The position numbers were made by a program, and so were the translations under genes. The notes beneath the pieces were generated by a model. It worked only from the letters and a program-made list of their open reading frames with translations. It searched no databases and was not told the DNA's origin. Below are positions 59,099 to 64,000 of a stretch of 64,000 nt of DNA, piece after piece. The stretch spans positions 266,211 to 330,210 of the forward strand of contig QMIT01000006.1 of assembly GCA_024434115.1 (NCBI GenBank), written 5' to 3'. The DNA comes from Chloroflexota bacterium. GTDB lineage: Bacteria; Chloroflexota; Anaerolineae; Aggregatilineales; J027. Position 1 is the stretch's first letter. Every line of letters begins with the position of its first letter.

Positions 59099-62000
59099 AT
59101 GACGAATCATGCACCCAATGAACCTACTGAACCTAACATGCCGGGATATGGCCCAACTCGACCCCATGACCCGCATTCGATTCCCACCCAAATCCCCCCC
59201 GAAGGTCGGCCTCAGTTTGTACAGCAATCCCCGCAATATCCGGGTAATCCCCCCGCCCGCCCCTCGCGTGTTTCCGCTGCCCGTAATTGGCGCAGGCAAA
59301 ATGGCAAACAGCGTAAGGGCTGTCTAAACCCGAACTGCTTATTAGGTTGTTTTGGGGTTGTCGGGGTATTTGCGATCACCAGTGTCATCGGCCTGTTTTT
59401 TGTCTACAGCGCCTATTCCAGCCGTGTCGAAGATCGTATTGGTGATCTGGAGCGTGAACTCAATAATCTTGATGACCCAACCAATCCGACCAATTTTGAG
59501 ACTACCTACATCTATGACCGTGATGGCAACCAGATTTACGAGGTGTTTGGTCAAGGACGCCGCAAGCGTATTGACCTTGATGAAATTCCCGATTATATGA
59601 TTTGGGCAACGGTCTCAGTCGAAGACGACACCTTTTATGACAACATCGGGGTGGATGTGCCTAGTATTTTGCGCTCCATGCGCGACTATCTACGCGAGGG
59701 GCAGGTCGTTTCGGGGGCGAGTACCATCAGCCAACAATTGGTGCGGAATGTCGTCTTTGACCCCGAATATCGCCAAGAACAAACCATCAGCCGCAAAATG
59801 GATGAGGCGATGCTGGCGATTGTCCTCAACCGGAAACTCTCCAAAGACGAGATTATGGAACTCTACCTCAACCAAATATATTACGGCAATCTGGCCTATG
59901 GGGTGGAGGCGGCGTCACAGGTGTATTTTGGTAAGTCGGCCAAAGAATTAAATCTCAACGAGGCAGCATTGTTGGCGGCACTGCCCCAATCCCCAAGCCT
60001 ACTCGACCCACTCAACCCCGACCCCCTTGTGCAGCAGCGTGTGATGGAACGCCAGCAGTTGGTCTTGGACTTGATGGTGCAGGAGGGCTACATCACCCAA
60101 CAAGAAGCCGATGACGCCAAGCAGCAGACCTTAGTTTTTGCCAGCCCCGAAATTCCGCTGGACACCGCCCCTCATTTTGTAATTTATGCTCAGGACGAAC
60201 TTGAAACGCTCCTGACCGATTTGGGTTACTCGCCTGACCTGATTAACAATGGCGGTTTACGTGTCTATACCACCCTGAATCAGCAGTTCCAACAGATCGC
60301 CCAAGACTCGGTAACACGCCGTGTCGCCGAAGTACGGGACGCCCATGATTTGACCAATTCAGCAGTGGTGGTCATTCATCCTCCCTCTGGCGAAATTATG
60401 GCGATGGTCGGCAGCGTGGACTATAACGACGATTCGATTGATGGCCGGGTGAATGTGGCGATTTCACTGCGTCAGCCGGGGAGTACCATGAAAGCCTTTA
60501 CCTACGCCGCTGCAATGGAACAGGGTTGGACAGCCGGAACGATCATCTGGGATGCGCCTGTGCAATTTGGCATCCCCGGTCAGGCCACTTATGTGCCTGC
60601 GAATTATGATGGTCGTTTTCATGGCCCCCAGCGGGTACGGGATACCCTTGCGAATTCCTATAACATCCCGGCGGTCATGACATTGGAAAAAGTGGGAGTG
60701 GACTATCTGCTCCAATTTATGCACCGCTTTGGGGTTGAAAGCCTCAGCCAAGATGCCTCACAATATGGTTTGTCCCTGACACTTGGCGGGGGGGATATTA
60801 CCTTGATGGAATTAACCAACGGGTACGCCACCTTTGCACGCGGCGGTAAATATGTCAAACCAACCTCGATTCGCTGCGTGTTGGATAAAAAAGGCAACAT
60901 CCTCTACGAATATGAAGAGGGTTGCCCATCTGGTACGGAAACAGGCAATAGCATCCACAATGGCCCCAATCCCCAACCCGTTTTGGATGAACGTATCGCC
61001 TTCATCATCAGCGATATTCTGTCCGACAACAACGCCCGCAGCCCTGCCTTTGGGTCGAACAGCCCACTGAACACAGGTAACTTGCTGACATCCGTCAAAA
61101 CTGGAACGACCAACGACTATAAAGATAACTGGACGGTTGGATATACCCATGATTTAGCGGTTGGGGTCTGGTCGGGTAACAGTGACAGTCGCCCCATGCG
61201 GAATATTTCGGGGATTCAAGGCGCGGCCCCCATCTGGAACGATACCATGCTGGGGATTTATGCCGCCTACTCCTTCCCGCCAAGCAGCCTGCCTGTGCCG
61301 GGGGGGGTGTCGCAGCAGCGCATTTGTGATGTACGTCAGATGCGTGACCCAGCCTTTGATTGCCCCGCCTATCGTACTGAATGGTATATTGACGGCGCAC
61401 CCTATCTGCCGGATGGCAACGGTGGCCTTGTGCCGTATCCGCAAAATGTCACGACCCCGGTTCCGCGCTCGGAATTTGGCCCGCAGTTGGTCGAAATCGA
61501 ACCCGGTATTGTACGGGTGTGGGTGCGTCCCCTCTCGCCCGACCAGCAAAATGTCTTGATGGCCCAACACCCCGATTCACCTGTCGCACCCAAGTATTGT
61601 ATGGTGCCGATTGAAATCGTCGGTCAAGTGCCGGATGCGGTTGAGCAGGCCTTTATCATGCCGCCAAGCAATACGTCTGCCGCACGGGGAGCGCAAACCT
61701 ATGCCGCATCGAGTGGACACCCCATCTTGCCCATGTATGCTTGTATCCCAGAAACGCTGGTGGCTTCTGCTCCCGTAAACAGTGGCGGCCCGTGGACGGC
61801 TACGGGTTATATCACCTCACCTGCGCCGGGAGAAGTGCTTAGTGGCAATATCCCGATTTATGGGGTGGCCTTTACTCCACCCGGAATCAATTTTGTCTAC
61901 TACAAGATTGACGTGATTGGCGGCCCGTTCACCGCTTGGACGACATTGGGCAGCACTCACCCTGAGCAATACACCACGCCGTCCTATCTGGAAACGTTTA

Positions 62001-62110
62001 TGGCGGAGTCTCTACCTCCCGGCGAATATCAACTGCGCTTGGTGGTCTATGGGGATCAGGAATATATCTCTCCGTCCGTGCCCTTTATCTTGACCACCCC
62101 CGGTGGCTAA
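59099..62110 (+). CDS. Class A penicillin-binding protein
   Basis: A 1003-residue bifunctional murein synthase. A Pro-rich cytoplasmic part (1-75) precedes one membrane helix (about 80-103). The GT51 glycosyltransferase domain (about 145-330) has E175 in VSVEDDTFY and ISQQLVRN. The transpeptidase domain (about 400-740) has the SxxK serine S462 and K465 (GSTMK), SYN in NSYNIPAV and K667-TGT. The last 260 residues have a Pro-rich section and a C-terminal Ig/Big-like domain (TGYITSPAPGEVLSGNIPIYG onward, short motifs), beyond the usual length of PBP1a. It may help bind other wall components. Presence shows the organism makes peptidoglycan. Confidence 0.96.
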   Translation: MTNHAPNEPTEPNMPGYGPTRPHDPHSIPTQIPPEGRPQFVQQSPQYPGNPPARPSRVSAARNWRRQNGKQRKGCLNPNCLLGCFGVVGVFAITSVIGLFFVYSAYSSRVEDRIGDLERELNNLDDPTNPTNFETTYIYDRDGNQIYEVFGQGRRKRIDLDEIPDYMIWATVSVEDDTFYDNIGVDVPSILRSMRDYLREGQVVSGASTISQQLVRNVVFDPEYRQEQTISRKMDEAMLAIVLNRKLSKDEIMELYLNQIYYGNLAYGVEAASQVYFGKSAKELNLNEAALLAALPQSPSLLDPLNPDPLVQQRVMERQQLVLDLMVQEGYITQQEADDAKQQTLVFASPEIPLDTAPHFVIYAQDELETLLTDLGYSPDLINNGGLRVYTTLNQQFQQIAQDSVTRRVAEVRDAHDLTNSAVVVIHPPSGEIMAMVGSVDYNDDSIDGRVNVAISLRQPGSTMKAFTYAAAMEQGWTAGTIIWDAPVQFGIPGQATYVPANYDGRFHGPQRVRDTLANSYNIPAVMTLEKVGVDYLLQFMHRFGVESLSQDASQYGLSLTLGGGDITLMELTNGYATFARGGKYVKPTSIRCVLDKKGNILYEYEEGCPSGTETGNSIHNGPNPQPVLDERIAFIISDILSDNNARSPAFGSNSPLNTGNLLTSVKTGTTNDYKDNWTVGYTHDLAVGVWSGNSDSRPMRNISGIQGAAPIWNDTMLGIYAAYSFPPSSLPVPGGVSQQRICDVRQMRDPAFDCPAYRTEWYIDGAPYLPDGNGGLVPYPQNVTTPVPRSEFGPQLVEIEPGIVRVWVRPLSPDQQNVLMAQHPDSPVAPKYCMVPIEIVGQVPDAVEQAFIMPPSNTSAARGAQTYAASSGHPILPMYACIPETLVASAPVNSGGPWTATGYITSPAPGEVLSGNIPIYGVAFTPPGINFVYYKIDVIGGPFTAWTTLGSTHPEQYTTPSYLETFMAESLPPGEYQLRLVVYGDQEYISPSVPFILTTPGG

Positions 62111-62122
62111 AACCGACTTTTT

Positions 62123-62153
62123 AAGCAGGGGATTACCCCAATGCCCCTGCTTT
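62123..62153 (+). terminator. Terminator after the PBP gene
   Basis: AAGCAGGGG (62123-62131) pairs exactly with CCCCTGCTT (62144-62152) over 12 bases, followed by TG. It lies 13 bases past the stop at 62110. Confidence 0.7.
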
Positions 62154-62251
62154 GTAACCCATCCAATCTTTCAAGCGTATAGTGAGTTATGGTATAGTGG
62201 GGTCGCACTAATACATCACCTGCGATCCATGTCTATCGGAGCTTTACTCAC

Positions 62252-63124
62252 ATGCTTCAATACGATCCCCCTGTCCGAACGGTTGAAATAGGGAAGGCAA
62301 CCCTTGGGTATCGGGAATGTGGACGACGTGACGGCCCGCCGTTGGTGCTGCTGCATGGCTTGGCGGAAAACAGCGCCTATTTTTGGCGACCCCTCATCGA
62401 AGAATTTGAAGCCGATTATCGCATCATTGCGATTGACCTATTGGGTTATGGCGAAAGCTCCAAGCCGTGGTGGGGCTATGACCCAACCAAACATATCCAG
62501 CTTTATATGGATTTCATCAATTACCTCAATCTCAAACCCGTTACACTGGTCGGCCATTCACTCGGCGGCATTATTTCAGCACGCTTGGCGGCGACTCACC
62601 CCGACTATGTATCGAAGCTGATTTTGTACGATACGCCTGTGCCCAAAGGTTTGTTGGGGAATACTAGATTAGCCGTAAAGATGCCGAAATCAGCGGTGCT
62701 GCATATCGCACCCCTGACTCTGCCGGGTGTGGGGCTGCTGGCGGATTATTTTCCCAAAGGGTCGGATGTCAAGCGGATTTTTTTGAAGAACATCTTAAAG
62801 TCGTGGAAAGTCCCTTATGACCATTCACAGCTTTCGGATGAACTGATTGATCATCATATGCAAAGCCGTGTGTATGTAATGGAGCAGTCCATCCGGTTTC
62901 TATTTATCTTCCATAATCTGGAGGAGTATTTGCAGCGTATCGCCGCACCCACGCTGATGCTGATAGGCGACAATGATGTGCTGCTGCCCGATTACCGCGT
63001 CAATCAATTGCGGGAGCTAATTCCACAGGCTGAAGTGCATATCATCCCAAATGCGGGGCACTTGTCACTCTTTGATCAGCCAGCACTTTTCTGCCAGCGG
63101 ATGCGCCAGTTTCTGGTGGTGTAA
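62252..63124 (+). CDS. Alpha/beta hydrolase
   Basis: A 290-residue soluble hydrolase. The oxyanion region is LLHGLAENS and the nucleophile is S103 in GHSLGG. The acid is the Asp in LIGDNDVLLPD, and the His is that of NAGHLSLFDQP. Two TATAGT boxes at 62178 and 62193 could be part of its promoter. Its 3' end overlaps the HmuV-like gene for 83 bp, tail to tail, including the GHLSLF codons. The substrate is unknown. Confidence 0.9.
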   Translation: MLQYDPPVRTVEIGKATLGYRECGRRDGPPLVLLHGLAENSAYFWRPLIEEFEADYRIIAIDLLGYGESSKPWWGYDPTKHIQLYMDFINYLNLKPVTLVGHSLGGIISARLAATHPDYVSKLILYDTPVPKGLLGNTRLAVKMPKSAVLHIAPLTLPGVGLLADYFPKGSDVKRIFLKNILKSWKVPYDHSQLSDELIDHHMQSRVYVMEQSIRFLFIFHNLEEYLQRIAAPTLMLIGDNDVLLPDYRVNQLRELIPQAEVHIIPNAGHLSLFDQPALFCQRMRQFLVV

Positions 63125-63908
63125 TGACATGCCCATTAGTGGCTAGGGGCACAATCAGAGGACACTGATGTGTAGGGTGCGATAACACTTCAACTGCCAA
63201 CCCAAACACCGCATGGATATTGGCCGCTGTCAGCACCTCGTCGGGGGTGCCGATAAATTCCAACCGTCCACTGTGAATCATACCGACCCGATCCGCGTAC
63301 ATGGCGGCTAAATTGAGATCATGCAGCACCGCGACCACTGCGACGCCTGTCTTGGCCCGTTCCCGCATAATCTGCATCGTCATATGCTGATGGCGTAGAT
63401 CGAGGGTGCTAGTCGGCTCATCCAGCAGCAAAATTGGCGTCTGTTGGGCTAAGACCCGCGCCAGTGTCACCCGTGCTTTTTCCCCACCGGAGAGGGTCGC
63501 ATAGAGTTGCTCACGTAGATGTAGCACCTCGGTGCGGTGCAGCGCTTCTTCCACAATGCGGTGATCTTCACGGGTCTCCGAACCGCGAATATGCGGATGG
63601 CGCCCCATCAAGGCAACCTCATAGGCGGTAAAATCGAGGCTGACGCTGGCCTGCTGAGGCATGACAGCACGTTGACGGGCCAATTCCAATGGTTTATGAT
63701 GATGCAGCGGTTGACCATTCAGCAGCACCTGACCGGACTGAGGATATAAATCGCCAGCCAATAGTTTCAGCAGGGTCGTTTTGCCTGCGCCGTTTGGCCC
63801 AACGATGGCTAGAATTTCGCCGCCGTTCACTTGCAGGGATATATCCCGCACCAACGTCGCTTTGCCGATGTGATAATGCAGATGTTGGGCATCTAAATGA
63901 TTGACCAT
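63042..63908 (-). CDS. hmuV: Haem/iron-type ABC transporter ATPase (HmuV-like)
   Basis: A 288-residue ATPase of the FecE/BtuD/HmuV group. Walker A is GPNGAGKT (37-44), the signature is LSGGEKARVTLARVL, and Walker B is LLLDEPTSTLD. MGRHPHIRGSETREDH and LHDLNLAAMYADRV are typical of haemin and siderophore importers. Its start overlaps the stop of the permease by one base (TAATG). The C-terminal 30 residues, encoded within the hydrolase overlap, look unstructured. The stop lies inside the last codons of the convergent hydrolase. Confidence 0.92.
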   Translation of the reverse strand: MVNHLDAQHLHYHIGKATLVRDISLQVNGGEILAIVGPNGAGKTTLLKLLAGDLYPQSGQVLLNGQPLHHHKPLELARQRAVMPQQASVSLDFTAYEVALMGRHPHIRGSETREDHRIVEEALHRTEVLHLREQLYATLSGGEKARVTLARVLAQQTPILLLDEPTSTLDLRHQHMTMQIMRERAKTGVAVVAVLHDLNLAAMYADRVGMIHSGRLEFIGTPDEVLTAANIHAVFGLAVEVLSHPTHQCPLIVPLATNGHVITPPETGASAGRKVLADQRVTSAPHLG

Positions 63909-64000
63909 TAACCTCTACCCCGCCGACTCAAAATAATCAACACAAGGAATACCGGCCCCCCAAATAAGGCGGTGACAATACCCACCGGCACTTCGGTTGG
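63908..64000 (-). CDS. FecCD-family ABC permease (C-terminal end)
   Basis: The last 30 codons of a permease enter from the right edge. They read PTEVPVGIVTALFGGPVFLV, then a hydrophobic run and RRGRG before TAA at 63908-63910. The motif E-x-P-V-G-x-V-T-A-x-x-G-x-P-x-F is the C-terminal signature of FecCD/BtuC permeases. Its stop overlaps the HmuV-like start, so both belong to one iron/haem uptake operon, whose binding protein lies outside this window. Confidence 0.85.
   Translation of the reverse strand, partial: PTEVPVGIVTALFGGPVFLVLIILSRRGRG

Overview
The window looks like one contiguous piece of chromosome from a bacterium of the Chloroflexota, most likely an Anaerolineae-type lineage. 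That placement is an inference. It rests on many secreted or lipid-anchored proteins with Thr/Pro-rich linkers, repeated LysM–M23 peptidases, SH3b, FecR and WD40/TolB-type propeller proteins, a T-box-controlled trp operon, and dense short operons with 4-bp overlaps. No rRNA, tRNA, CRISPR array, insertion sequence or prophage was found.

Layout. 1–3.8 kb: end of a secreted protein, then two tandem membrane-anchored LysM/M23 peptidases and a small secreted protein. 3.9–8.6 kb: clpB and a GAF/PAS sensor histidine kinase. 8.7–12.9 kb (minus): UPF0158 protein, polysaccharide flippase, SH3b lipoprotein, HEAT-repeat membrane protein. 12.9–15.9 kb: a B12-binding radical SAM gene coupled to two paralogous small membrane proteins, then a tandem pair of small Cys-rich proteins, the second frameshifted. 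16–26.9 kb: Vgb-like propeller, an ABC (FtsX-type) exporter pair, Ada, an esterase, a DUF4864-like protein with a cytochrome c lipoprotein, a propeller lipoprotein, DprA. 26.9–29.4 kb: aldo/keto reductase, a methyltransferase, an unknown protein. 29.4–34.3 kb: trpDCFBA with a Trp-specific T-box leader and a clear promoter; trpE and trpG are absent. 34.5–39.6 kb: secreted proteins, a FecR/SH3b protein, trehalose synthase, an FHA–receiver fusion. 39.6–47.2 kb (minus): HerA-like ATPase, large WD40 protein, class III-type sirtuin, propeller protein, Fic protein, peroxiredoxin. 47.3–56.7 kb: oxidoreductase, fatty acid desaturase, signal peptidase I, a third M23 protein, a uridine-kinase-like ATPase, GH13 glucosidase, NIF3-like protein and small SnoaL/SRPBCC proteins. 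56.9–64 kb: a lipoprotein with five internal repeats, a class A PBP, an alpha/beta hydrolase, and a HmuV-like ABC ATPase with the end of its permease.

Cell envelope work dominates: three M23 peptidases, a class A PBP, signal peptidase, flippase, exporter, desaturase and many surface propellers. The clearest regulatory element is the tryptophan T-box at about 34.0–34.3 kb. The most unusual features are dispersed hairpin repeats (a 51-bp double hairpin at two sites; a G-rich 33–43-bp element at four sites, one read in frame inside the flippase), the radical SAM/twin-membrane-protein operon, the frameshifted Cys-rich paralogue, and the HerA–WD40–Sir2–Fic neighbourhood, parts of which look AT-rich and possibly acquired. 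Starts were moved downstream wherever a Shine-Dalgarno sequence, signal peptide or family N-terminus supported it.
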